NCBI GenBank assembly: GCA_000799755.1
Contig: JUHI01000008.1
Span: 1 to 64,000 of the forward strand
Direction: 5' to 3'
From: Martinezella tropici
Lineage (GTDB): Bacteria > Pseudomonadota > Alphaproteobacteria > Rhizobiales > Rhizobiaceae
Length of the DNA: 64,000 bases
The notes beneath the pieces were generated by a model. That model did no database searches, was not told where the DNA came from, and worked only from the letters and a program-made list of their open reading frames with translations. Below are positions 34,060 through 41,428 of this stretch, piece by piece. The position numbers were made by a program, and so were the translations under genes. Every line of letters starts with the position of its first letter. Positions within the stretch are counted from its first letter, which is position 1.

Positions 34060-34749
34060 ATGACCATCCGCTTCGGCCTGCTTGCCTTTCCTGGCGTTCA
34101 GCAACTCGATTTGACCGCGCCCTACGAGGTATTCGCCTCCATGGAGGAGGCAGAAGTCCATCTCGTCTGGAAAGATACGGTTCCTGTCATCTCAGCGACG
34201 AAGCTGGTTCTGCAGCCGACGACAACCTTTGCCGGATGTCCGCAACTGGACGTAATTTGCGTGCCTGGCGGCGTTGGCGTCAACGCGCTGCTTGAGGACG
34301 AGGAGGTTCTGTCTTTCGTTCGCATGCAAGCCGGACAGGCTCGTTTCGTCACATCGGTTTGTACCGGTGCCCTCGTTTTGGGTGCTGCAGGTCTCCTCGA
34401 TGGCAAGAAGGCGACCACCCATTGGAATGCTCGCGATTTCCTGGCAGATTTCGGTGCGGTCCAGACTCCTGAACGGGTTGTTCGCGATGGCAATCTTTTC
34501 ACCGCAGGCGGAGTAACCGCCGGTATCGACTTCGGCTTGACGATCGTTGCGGCCCTGCGGGGTGAGAAGGAGGCGGAGGCTGTTCAACTCTCGCTGGAAT
34601 ACGCGCCGATGCCGCCGTTCAACTCTGGAACGCCCGAGGACGCAAGTGCCGATGTGCTTGCCGCAACGAGGCAGCGGCTTGCCGGCTCACGGGCTGCTCG
34701 ACAGGCCATCATCGCTCGCTTGCCGCTTGCGCGAAACAGCGCGGGCTGA
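34060..34749 (+). CDS. inhA: Isonitrile hydratase (cyclohexyl-isocyanide hydratase) of the DJ-1/PfpI family
   Basis: A 229-residue protein matching Pseudomonas putida InhA in length and in every block that I recall: FPGVQQLDLTAPYEV, LVLQPTTTFAGCPQLDVICVPGG, VTSVCTGALVLGAAGLL, GKKATTHW, ERVVRDGNLFTAGGVTAGIDF and LEYAPMPPFNSG. The nucleophile Cys101, with Thr102 and Asp17, falls at the same numbering as the residues shown to be needed in InhA. The enzyme hydrates isocyanides to N-substituted formamides (EC 4.2.1.103) in the cytoplasm. The ATG at 34060 has GGAGA upstream. Function is strong by family resemblance, not proven for this protein. Confidence 0.85.
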   Translation: MTIRFGLLAFPGVQQLDLTAPYEVFASMEEAEVHLVWKDTVPVISATKLVLQPTTTFAGCPQLDVICVPGGVGVNALLEDEEVLSFVRMQAGQARFVTSVCTGALVLGAAGLLDGKKATTHWNARDFLADFGAVQTPERVVRDGNLFTAGGVTAGIDFGLTIVAALRGEKEAEAVQLSLEYAPMPPFNSGTPEDASADVLAATRQRLAGSRAARQAIIARLPLARNSAG

Positions 34750-34933
34750 AGTCGCGTCTTGCAAGGTGGTTCCATTCACGCGCGTTCAGTGAAGGGGCGG
34801 CGGCACGATGGACTTCTCGTCCATGTTGCTTTTCGTCGATGGCTACCGTTTTCGTCCCGCTTGACTCGCACTTCGTTTCTGCGACCGTAACCTCACGACA
34901 TCGTGTTCGGCGTCAGGGGGTAAAGGTCATCTG

Positions 34934-35980
34934 ATGAGTACGTTCCCATCGTCTCGCTTCATGTCCCGCTTTGTCATGGCAGTGGTGGTCATGTTCGCCG
35001 CAGCCTTTTCGCCGATGAAGAACGTCATTGGCGCAGAGGCAACCGATCCGGCGTTACAGACAAAGGCTTCGAGCGATCAGATCGCGAAGTTGATCGAGAC
35101 ATTGCGCGCCAGTGGCGCTGTCACGGGGACGGACCTGTTGCAGCGGCGAGCGGGTTTTGACAAGCTGATGGCATCGGCGCCGGGGCCGACGCGCGTGCAG
35201 ATACGGCATGTCAGCGCCAATGGCGTTGATGGCGATCTGATCTGGCCGGCACGACTGCATCACTCGATCGGCCGGCGCGCCATTCTTTACTTGCATGGCG
35301 GTGGTTTCTATAGCGGTTCGCTTCGAACACACAGCAACATAGCCGGCGCGCTCGCCAAGGCGACATCGACCGACGTCTTGTTGATCGACTATCGCCTCGC
35401 GCCCGAAAATCGCTTTCCCGCGCAAAGGGATGATGCCATTGCCGCCTATCGCTGGCTTCTGACATCGGGATACAAGGCCGGTAACGTCGTCATCGTCGGC
35501 GAGTCGGTCGGGGCAACTCTGGCCATCGAGGTCGTCCTGAATCAGCTTCGCCTTGGCGGGGCGCTTCCGGCAGCAGTGGTCGCCATGAGCCCGATCACTG
35601 ATTTTTCCGGAACCGCCGCGTCGCTGACCACAAACGCCGTCAGTGATCTTTTCATGAACAACGAGGAATTGACCCTAATTCGCGATGCGTTCGCGCATGG
35701 ACGCGACCCGACCAATCGCGAAATCTCGCCACTTTACGGCAATTTCTCCGGCTTTCCTCCGTTGCTGATTCAGGTTGGTGCGCGCGAGGCGCTGCTGGAT
35801 GACAGCACCCGTCTGGCCGATAAAGTGCGCCAGGCGGGCGGCAATGTCAGCCTGGAAATCTGGCCGGGAATGATCCATCAATGGCAGATCTTTCCTTTCT
35901 GGCTCGACGATGCGCGGAAATCGATCGAGCAGGTCGCGCAATTTGCAGCAGCGCATTTCGCCGATAAGCCGGGACAATAG
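34934..35980 (+). CDS. Alpha/beta hydrolase, hormone-sensitive-lipase (HSL) family, exported type
   Basis: A 348-residue carboxylesterase-type hydrolase. The oxyanion motif HGGG is at 121-124 (LYLHGGGFYSGS), the nucleophile is Ser191 in GESVGA, and Asp (EALLDD) and His (GMIHQW) in the last 70 residues complete the triad. DYRLAPENRFPAQRDDAIAAYRWL is an HSL-family hallmark. The N-terminus has a hydrophobic stretch (FVMAVVVMFAAAFSP) after basic residues, suggesting a signal peptide ending near residue 34 (VIGAEA). GGGGGTAAAGG lies upstream of the ATG. Substrates are probably short acyl esters. No obvious operon partner. Confidence 0.85.
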   Translation: MSTFPSSRFMSRFVMAVVVMFAAAFSPMKNVIGAEATDPALQTKASSDQIAKLIETLRASGAVTGTDLLQRRAGFDKLMASAPGPTRVQIRHVSANGVDGDLIWPARLHHSIGRRAILYLHGGGFYSGSLRTHSNIAGALAKATSTDVLLIDYRLAPENRFPAQRDDAIAAYRWLLTSGYKAGNVVIVGESVGATLAIEVVLNQLRLGGALPAAVVAMSPITDFSGTAASLTTNAVSDLFMNNEELTLIRDAFAHGRDPTNREISPLYGNFSGFPPLLIQVGAREALLDDSTRLADKVRQAGGNVSLEIWPGMIHQWQIFPFWLDDARKSIEQVAQFAAAHFADKPGQ

Positions 35981-36082
35981 TCTTCCACGCGGTTGAGCGG
36001 CGGATTTCGAAAATCGAGATTGGTTACCGCGGGCGGTTTGAACGCGCTCGATGCGGTGCGGTTGTCGACTAATTAATTAGCG

Positions 36083-36095
36083 CGATAAATAATCG
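36083..36095. promoter_or_regulatory. CGAT-N5-ATCG palindrome, copy 1
   Basis: CGATAAATAATCG occurs 108 bases upstream of the hydrolase ATG at 36191. A second CGAT-N5-ATCG lies 69 bases further on, and an extra half-site GCGATAAAT follows at 36166. Repetition of the same short palindrome in an AT-rich leader points to a dedicated regulator binding here. Confidence 0.5.
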
Positions 36096-36146
36096 TTGGA
36101 TAATTTTTTAGTGGACATGCGGAAGCGAGTGTATTAGGTGTTTTCC

Positions 36147-36174
36147 TATCGCGATAATAAATCGTGCGATAAAT
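36147..36174. promoter_or_regulatory. CGAT-N5-ATCG palindrome, copy 2, with overlapping TATCGCGATA
   Basis: TATCGCGATA (36147-36156, perfect palindrome) overlaps CGATAATAAATCG (36152-36164), followed at 36166 by GCGATAAAT. The cluster ends 16 bases from the hydrolase start codon, where a repressor would cover the promoter or ribosome-binding region. Confidence 0.5.
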
Positions 36175-36190
36175 TTAAGTGGAGATTGAA

Positions 36191-37162
36191 ATGAGCCAGT
36201 CGATCCATCAAGCTACACGCCGGGGCGTCATGACCGCCGGACTCGGCCTTGCGGCCGCCGTCGTCACCCCCCTCGCTCAACCTGCACAAGCCTCTACAAA
36301 GCAATCATCTTCGAAAGGTAAGGACACAATGAGCAGCAGCACGATCACCACCAAGGACGGAACGCAGATCTACTACAAGGATTGGGGAACGGGTCAGCCG
36401 ATCGTTTTCCATCATGGCTGGCCGCTGAGCTCCGATGATTGGGATGCCCAGATGATATTCTTCCTCAATCAGGGCTATCGCGTCATCGCCCATGACCGCC
36501 GGGGCCATGGTCGCTCCAGCCAGACGGCGACCGGCAACGAGATGGATACCTATGCCGCCGATGTCTACGCACTGACCGAGCATCTCGGCCTGAAGGGTGC
36601 CATTCACGTCGGTCATTCCACAGGCGGCGGCGAAGTCGCCCGTTATGTTGCGCAATATGGCGGCCATGGCCGCGTTTCGAAGGCCGTGCTCATCGGGGCC
36701 GTGCCGCCGGTCATGGTCAAGTCGGAAAAGAATCCCGGCGGCCTGCCGCTCGAAGTGTTTGACGGTTTTCGCGCGGCACTGGCCGCCAATCGCGCTCAAT
36801 TCTACCGCGACATTCCGTCGGGCCCGTTCTACGGCTTCAATCGCCCTGGTGCCACCGTTTCGGAAGGCATCATCGGCAATTGGTGGCGTCAGGGCATGAT
36901 CGGCGGCGCCAAGCCTCAGTATGATTGCATCAAGGCCTTCTCCGAAACGGACTTCACCGAAGACTTGAAGAAGATCGAAGTGCCGACCCTCGTCATGCAT
37001 GGCGATGACGATCAGATTGTGCCGATCGCGGACTCTGCCGAGCTCTCCATCAAGCTCCTGAAGAACGGCACGCTGAAGGTCTACAAGGGCTACCCGCACG
37101 GCATGGCCACAACGCATGCGGACGTGATCAACGCCGACCTGCTGGCCTTCTTCAAGTCCTAG
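36191..37162 (+). CDS. Alpha/beta hydrolase, non-haem chloroperoxidase/esterase type, with twin-arginine-like leader
   Basis: A 323-residue protein. Residues 1-46 look like an added export leader: [27 protein letters not shown], with Arg10-Arg11 followed by a hydrophobic stretch and an AxA-type cleavage site. Residues 47 on ([24 protein letters not shown]) are a complete cofactor-free haloperoxidase-family hydrolase: [12 protein letters not shown] oxyanion region, Ser143 in [10 protein letters not shown], Asp in [10 protein letters not shown] and His in [11 protein letters not shown]. An internal start at Met47 would give the usual cytoplasmic form. GGAG precedes the ATG at 36191. It probably hydrolyses esters; peracid-dependent halogenation is a side activity of this family. 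Confidence 0.87.
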   Translation: MSQSIHQATRRGVMTAGLGLAAAVVTPLAQPAQASTKQSSSKGKDTMSSSTITTKDGTQIYYKDWGTGQPIVFHHGWPLSSDDWDAQMIFFLNQGYRVIAHDRRGHGRSSQTATGNEMDTYAADVYALTEHLGLKGAIHVGHSTGGGEVARYVAQYGGHGRVSKAVLIGAVPPVMVKSEKNPGGLPLEVFDGFRAALAANRAQFYRDIPSGPFYGFNRPGATVSEGIIGNWWRQGMIGGAKPQYDCIKAFSETDFTEDLKKIEVPTLVMHGDDDQIVPIADSAELSIKLLKNGTLKVYKGYPHGMATTHADVINADLLAFFKS

Positions 37163-37179
37163 TTCCATCTGAAAACAGG

Positions 37180-37201
37180 GCGCCCGCCAAAAGGCGGGCG
37201 C
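37180..37201 (+). terminator. Hairpin terminator after the hydrolase gene
   Basis: GCGCCCGCC and GGCGGGCGC form a perfect 9-base stem with an AAAA loop, 17 bases past the stop. The plus-strand tail is only CTTCAC; on the minus strand the tail is CCTGTTTTC, so it may stop transcripts from both sides. Confidence 0.6.
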
Positions 37202-37239
37202 TTCACAGCCTGCCGGGTGCGGTCACCGCCTCTGTCGCT

Positions 37240-37413
37240 TCAGCTATCGAGTTTCAACGAGAGCTGAACGGCGCGCGGCAAGGGCGGTAGCGGCCGGCTG
37301 ATTTCGACACGGCGCGTCCAGCTGGCGCGCCGTTCCTGTTCGCGCTCCCGAAGGGCCTTCGAGACAGCGACAAACGTCATTGCACGTTCGATGACTTGTT
37401 CTGCCTTGGTCAT
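37240..37413 (-). CDS. Small cytoplasmic protein, 57 aa
   Basis: The ATG at 37413 has GGAG six bases upstream and gives MTKAEQVIERAMTFVAVSKALREREQERRASWTRRVEISRPLPPLPRAVQLSLKLDS. The first half is a predicted helix with many charged residues (a coiled-coil-like AVSKALREREQERR stretch), and the second half is proline- and arginine-rich. No membrane segment, cysteines or known motif. I do not recognise it. The clear ribosome-binding site and isolated position make it a plausible but unproven gene. Confidence 0.45.
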   Translation of the reverse strand: MTKAEQVIERAMTFVAVSKALREREQERRASWTRRVEISRPLPPLPRAVQLSLKLDS

Positions 37414-37568
37414 GGATATCTCCATTTGTTCACTTTATGTTCTCATATGAAATCCGAAAAGTCAAGCAAGCCAGGCGTTCGAGCGGATTGACGCCTTTGA
37501 TGTTCCATTTAGCGGCTGCCATTGGCATGAATCGCTGACTGATGATGGCTCCAGTCAGCCAAAGACGG

Positions 37569-38075
37569 CTATTGACGCCGAAGATTGATTTCGCTTGTTA
37601 CGACCGATTTGCCAGATGACAGATCTTTGTCGATGGTTCTGAGCGTCAACTGGCTATTGCCCTGCCGGCGAATGGTCATGTTCGCATTTCGGTCGCCGTT
37701 GACCAGCTTCGCCCAACGTACCGCTAGATTAATGGTGTCGCCCTGCCGGCTACCTGATAGCTGCGACGTCGCGCCGGATGGGCCGGTATAGGTGCCCGAA
37801 TATCGGCTTCCTCGCGCCGTCAGCTGGGCCGAGATCGCACGATTGATGATGAGAAGGCCGCGGCAGTTTCCCTTCATCGAGATCGAAGCGCCTGGCGCGC
37901 TGATATTGAACTTGCAGGAAACATTGATGGGCGCGCTCCCGATCTTTCGAACGACCTTGCCGGTGCCCGTCCAATGACCATCAAGCGGCTTGAGAAATCC
38001 GCTCTCATCGGCGTAAACGGGCGCCGCGGCACAGAGCACGGCGATGATTGCGAGGAGGCATGCTTGACGGCGCAT
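37569..38075 (-). CDS. Exported protein of unknown function, 168 aa
   Basis: The product starts MRRQACLLAIIAVLCAAAPVYA, a standard Sec signal peptide with cleavage after VYA (about residue 22). The mature part has alternating beta-strand character: LKPLDGHWTGTGKVVRK, an ISAPGASISMKGNCRGLLIINRAI stretch with one of two cysteines, GSRYSGTYTGPSGATSQLSGSRQGDTINLAVRWA and a final TLRTIDKDLSSGKSVVTSEINLRRQ. The pattern WxGxG near the start and repeated G-x-Y-x-G strands suggest a lipocalin-like beta barrel. Proteins of this type are widespread in rhizobia without a known role. AAGGGG precedes the ATG. Confidence 0.75.
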   Translation of the reverse strand: MRRQACLLAIIAVLCAAAPVYADESGFLKPLDGHWTGTGKVVRKIGSAPINVSCKFNISAPGASISMKGNCRGLLIINRAISAQLTARGSRYSGTYTGPSGATSQLSGSRQGDTINLAVRWAKLVNGDRNANMTIRRQGNSQLTLRTIDKDLSSGKSVVTSEINLRRQ

Positions 38076-38211
38076 GATATCAACCCCTTGGATATGATGA
38101 GCATAGAACGCTGCAGCGACATCGACGGTTCCGTCGAAGCCATGATCTCATCATGCTTCTGCCGGGAGCGAGATTGCGATGCGGTGGGCGTCATAGCAAG
38201 AGCGGAGCTGC

Positions 38212-40869
38212 TCACTCCGCCGCCGCAGTCAGGCAGCCCTCGATGATGGCGCGGATCTCGGCGCGGCAGGAGCCGCAATTGGTCCCGGCATTAAGCTCCT
38301 TGCCGACGGCTTCGACGCTGTGACAGCCGCCCCGAATGGCCGCGACGATCTGATTGACGCCGACGCTGAAGCAGGAGCAGACCGTCGCACCCGCGTCGAC
38401 GGTATCTGCTCCCGGTCTGCCTGCGATAAGCGCGAACCGCTTTCTGAGATCGCCATGTGACGCCGAGAGCTGGACGATTGCCCAATTTCGAGCGACTGCA
38501 ACGGGCTGCCGGGCGATGAAGAGGGCTGCAAGCAGTCGCTCGCCATCGAAGAAGGCAAGGCGAAGGTCTCCGGAGGCTTGATCGGCGTAGCCGAGCGGTT
38601 CGAGGTCGGCTGCTATGTCGAATGTCGAGCGGCACCAGCCGATCCAGTCGTCGGGTGTCCTGTCGAATGCAAGCTCGGTTCGCCAGCCGCCATCGGCCTT
38701 GGCGAGCGCCCAATAGTCGCAGTCGAGATCACGCGGCTTTGCCGCGGAGACGGCGAAGCAATAATGCGATGCCTGGAAACGACGTGCGCCAACCGCGACA
38801 TTCTTTGAAGCAGGCTGACCGGATATCGGGTCGATGACCGGGGCGACCACGGTGTCGATCCGGGCCTTGGCCGCAAAGCTGTCATTCCAATGCATCGGCA
38901 CGAACAGGCTGCCGCGCGCCTGTCGCTCCGTCACCAAAGCGCGGACGATCACCTTGCCGTACAGGCTCTCGATCTCGATCAGGCTGGCTTCCGCGACGCC
39001 TATCTCGATCGCGTCGCGTGGATGAATTTCGGCGAAGGGTTCGGCAATGTGAGCCGATAGCCGCGGGCTCTTGCCGGTGCGCGTCATCGTATGCCAGTGA
39101 TCGCGAACGCGACCGGTATTGAGGGTCAGAGGAAAGCGACTGTCGGTTCGATCGCTTGCCGGCGGCTCAATGGCGACGAAACGCGCCTTGCGATCGGGAT
39201 GATAGAATCCGCCGGCTGCAAAGAAGCGCGTGAGCTTCGGCGGCGCTCCGGCAGGCTGCGGCCATTGGAAGGGCTGTAATGCCTCATACTCCTCCGGAAC
39301 GATCGCGTCATAAGCACCAATGTCGAAATCGCGGCTGCCCTCGTTTTCGAAACCGGAGAGGCCTGCGTGCTCGGCGAAAATCTCAGCATTCGACTGAAAG
39401 TGGAAGGCCTCGGAAAATCCCATGCGACGGCCGACCTCGGCCATTTGCCACCAGTCGGGTCTAGCCTCGCCGGGTGATGCCAGAAATTGCCGCTGCCTGG
39501 AGATCCGCCGTTCGGAATTCGTGACAGTGCCGTCCTTTTCGCCCCAGCCGAGCGAGGGCAGCAGCACATGGGCGTGGCGTGTTGTGTCCGTTTCGCGCAG
39601 GACGTCGGAGACGACGACGAAGGGACAGGCCTTTATGGCCGCCTCGACGGCATCGGCATCCGGCATCGAGACGACCGGGTTGGTCGCCATGATCCACAGC
39701 GCCTTGATGCGGTCGTCCGCGACGGCGCGAAACATATCGACCGCCTTCAAGCCCGGCTTGGCGGCAATCCGCGGGGACCGCCAGAAGCGCTGCACACGAT
39801 CTCGGTCTTCAGCACTCTCGACCGCCATATGAGCGGCAAGCATGTTGGCGAGCCCGCCGACCTCGCGGCCGCCCATGGCATTCGGCTGGCCGGTCAGCGA
39901 GAACGGCCCCATTCCGGGCCTGCCTATGCGGCCGGTCGCCAGATGGCAGTTGATGATCGCATTGACCTTGTCGGTGCCGGACGAGGATTGGTTGACGCCC
40001 TGGCTGTAGCAGGTAACGACCTTCTCGGTTTGGGCAAATAGCCGATAGAATTCGCGAAGCTGCATGGCGGGCAAGCCAGTCAGCTCAAGCACACAGTTGA
40101 ACGACAGCGAACTGGCGGCAGCAAAAGCCTCGGCAAATCCGCCAGTATGTTCGGCAATGTAATTCTGGTCGATGGCATTGCTTGCGATCAGATGCTCGAA
40201 AAGACCTAGGAAAAGGGCGACATCTCCATCGGGGCGGATCGCCAGATGCAGGTCGGCGATATCGCAGGTCATGGTGCGGCGTGGATCGATGACAACGATC
40301 TTCATGGTCGGCCGCGCCGCCTTTGCTGCTGCCAGCCGCTGATAGATGACCGGATGGCACCAGGCGAGATTGGAGCCGGTGAGGATGACGAGGTCGGCAA
40401 GCTCGATATCCTCGTAGGTGCCTGGCACCGTGTCTGCGCCGAAGGCGCGACGATGGCCGGCGACGGAGGACGACATGCAGAGCCGCGAGTTCGTATCGAT
40501 ATTGCCGGAGCCGATAAAACCCTTCATCAGCTTGTTGGCGACGTAATAATCTTCCGTCAGCAGCTGGCCGGAGACATAGAAGGCAACGGAATCAGGTCCG
40601 TGCTCGGCAATCGTCTCGCTGAAGCGTTTCGCCACAAGATCGAGCGCCTCATCCCAGCTTACCCTCCGACCGGCGATTTCGGGGTGGAGCAGGCGGCCCT
40701 CGAGATCAAGGGTTTCGCCGAGCGCCGAGCCCTTCGAGCATAGGCGCCCGAAGTTGGAGGGATGATCGGGATCGCCCTTGACGGAGACCTTGCCGTCATC
40801 ATCGACACTGGCGATGACGCCGCAGCCCACGCCGCAATAGGGGCAGGTGGTTTTGGTTTCAGCGGACAT
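38212..40869 (-). CDS. nasA: Assimilatory nitrate reductase, catalytic subunit
   Basis: An 885-residue molybdopterin enzyme reducing nitrate to nitrite in the cytoplasm. The N-terminus binds a 4Fe-4S cluster through Cys9, Cys12, Cys16 and Cys44 (CPYCGVGC ... RLCSKG). The molybdenum-bis-MGD domains follow (SRLCMSSSVAGHRRAFGAD, where the Cys ligates Mo; QGVNQSSSGTDKVNAIIN; GPFSLTGQPNAMGGREVGG). The last 60 residues add a BFD-type 2Fe-2S domain (CSC...CGSC), as in NasA-type enzymes of proteobacteria, so the protein can probably take electrons directly from a ferredoxin- or flavin-type donor; no separate NasB-type reductase gene is nearby. Last gene of the nitrate operon. Confidence 0.93.
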   Translation of the reverse strand: MSAETKTTCPYCGVGCGVIASVDDDGKVSVKGDPDHPSNFGRLCSKGSALGETLDLEGRLLHPEIAGRRVSWDEALDLVAKRFSETIAEHGPDSVAFYVSGQLLTEDYYVANKLMKGFIGSGNIDTNSRLCMSSSVAGHRRAFGADTVPGTYEDIELADLVILTGSNLAWCHPVIYQRLAAAKAARPTMKIVVIDPRRTMTCDIADLHLAIRPDGDVALFLGLFEHLIASNAIDQNYIAEHTGGFAEAFAAASSLSFNCVLELTGLPAMQLREFYRLFAQTEKVVTCYSQGVNQSSSGTDKVNAIINCHLATGRIGRPGMGPFSLTGQPNAMGGREVGGLANMLAAHMAVESAEDRDRVQRFWRSPRIAAKPGLKAVDMFRAVADDRIKALWIMATNPVVSMPDADAVEAAIKACPFVVVSDVLRETDTTRHAHVLLPSLGWGEKDGTVTNSERRISRQRQFLASPGEARPDWWQMAEVGRRMGFSEAFHFQSNAEIFAEHAGLSGFENEGSRDFDIGAYDAIVPEEYEALQPFQWPQPAGAPPKLTRFFAAGGFYHPDRKARFVAIEPPASDRTDSRFPLTLNTGRVRDHWHTMTRTGKSPRLSAHIAEPFAEIHPRDAIEIGVAEASLIEIESLYGKVIVRALVTERQARGSLFVPMHWNDSFAAKARIDTVVAPVIDPISGQPASKNVAVGARRFQASHYCFAVSAAKPRDLDCDYWALAKADGGWRTELAFDRTPDDWIGWCRSTFDIAADLEPLGYADQASGDLRLAFFDGERLLAALFIARQPVAVARNWAIVQLSASHGDLRKRFALIAGRPGADTVDAGATVCSCFSVGVNQIVAAIRGGCHSVEAVGKELNAGTNCGSCRAEIRAIIEGCLTAAAE

Positions 40870-40907
40870 GGGTTGTGTCCATTGAATTCAAAATATGTGG
40901 TGAAACA

Positions 40908-41066
40908 CCCCCCTCTGTCAGCTTCGCTGACATCTCCCCCATAAGGGGGGAAATTGGTGGGAGCAAGAGGCAGCCTCTGGTGAGCCAAGGCAAGGATTTT
41001 AGCGGTTGTGGCACAATGTGATCTCCCCCCTTATGGGGGAGATGTCCCGAAGGGACAGAGGGGGGT
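40908..41066. repeat. Pair of inverted palindromic intergenic repeats between nirD and nasA
   Basis: Two copies of one element face each other: 40908-40951, beginning CCCCCCTCTGTC and holding CATCTCCCCCATAAGGGGGG, and its inverse at 41021-41066. Each copy contains two small hairpins: a TGTCAG-CTTCG-CTGACA type stem (TGTCCC-GAA-GGGACA in the second copy) and a CCCCC-ATAA/TTAT-GGGGG stem. The whole 159 bases could also fold as one long hairpin around a 69-base centre. Elements with these ends are common in Rhizobiaceae intergenic regions. It lies inside the operon and should affect how much nasA is made relative to nirBD. Confidence 0.75.
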
Positions 41067-41088
41067 ATTGTCCCACGCACCGTCATCT

Positions 41089-41418
41089 CTACTCCGCCGC
41101 CATCATCAGGCTTTCGAGCGCGATAAAGAGAGCGCCATCCTCGTTGCGGATGGGAATGGTGCGCACCTCGCCCTGGTCGGCGCCAAGCGCCTTGCCGGTT
41201 TCGAGCGAGATCACCCAGTTGTGCAGCGGGCAGGTGACGGCCGCGCCGTGAACGATGCCTTGGCTGAGCGGTCCACCCTTATGCGGGCAATGATCCTCGA
41301 TGGCGAACACCTCGTTTTCAGCGGTGCGGAAGACAGCGATCTTGCCCTGCGGGGTCTTCACGCAGCGTGCCCCGCGCAGAGGGATGTCCGAGATATCGCC
41401 GATTTCAACCCAATTCAT
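41089..41418 (-). CDS. nirD: Nitrite reductase (NADH) small subunit
   Basis: A 109-residue Rieske-type protein. The 2Fe-2S ligands are Cys44, His46 (CPHKGGPLSQG), Cys63 and His66 (CPLHNW). This short form is the usual NirD partner of NirB in assimilatory NADH-nitrite reductase and helps pass electrons or stabilise the large subunit. The ATG at 41418 has GGAGAG upstream; longer reading frame beyond it runs into nirB. It starts 10 bases after the nirB stop. Confidence 0.94.
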   Translation of the reverse strand: MNWVEIGDISDIPLRGARCVKTPQGKIAVFRTAENEVFAIEDHCPHKGGPLSQGIVHGAAVTCPLHNWVISLETGKALGADQGEVRTIPIRNEDGALFIALESLMMAAE

Positions 41419-41428
41419 GTCGCTCTCC

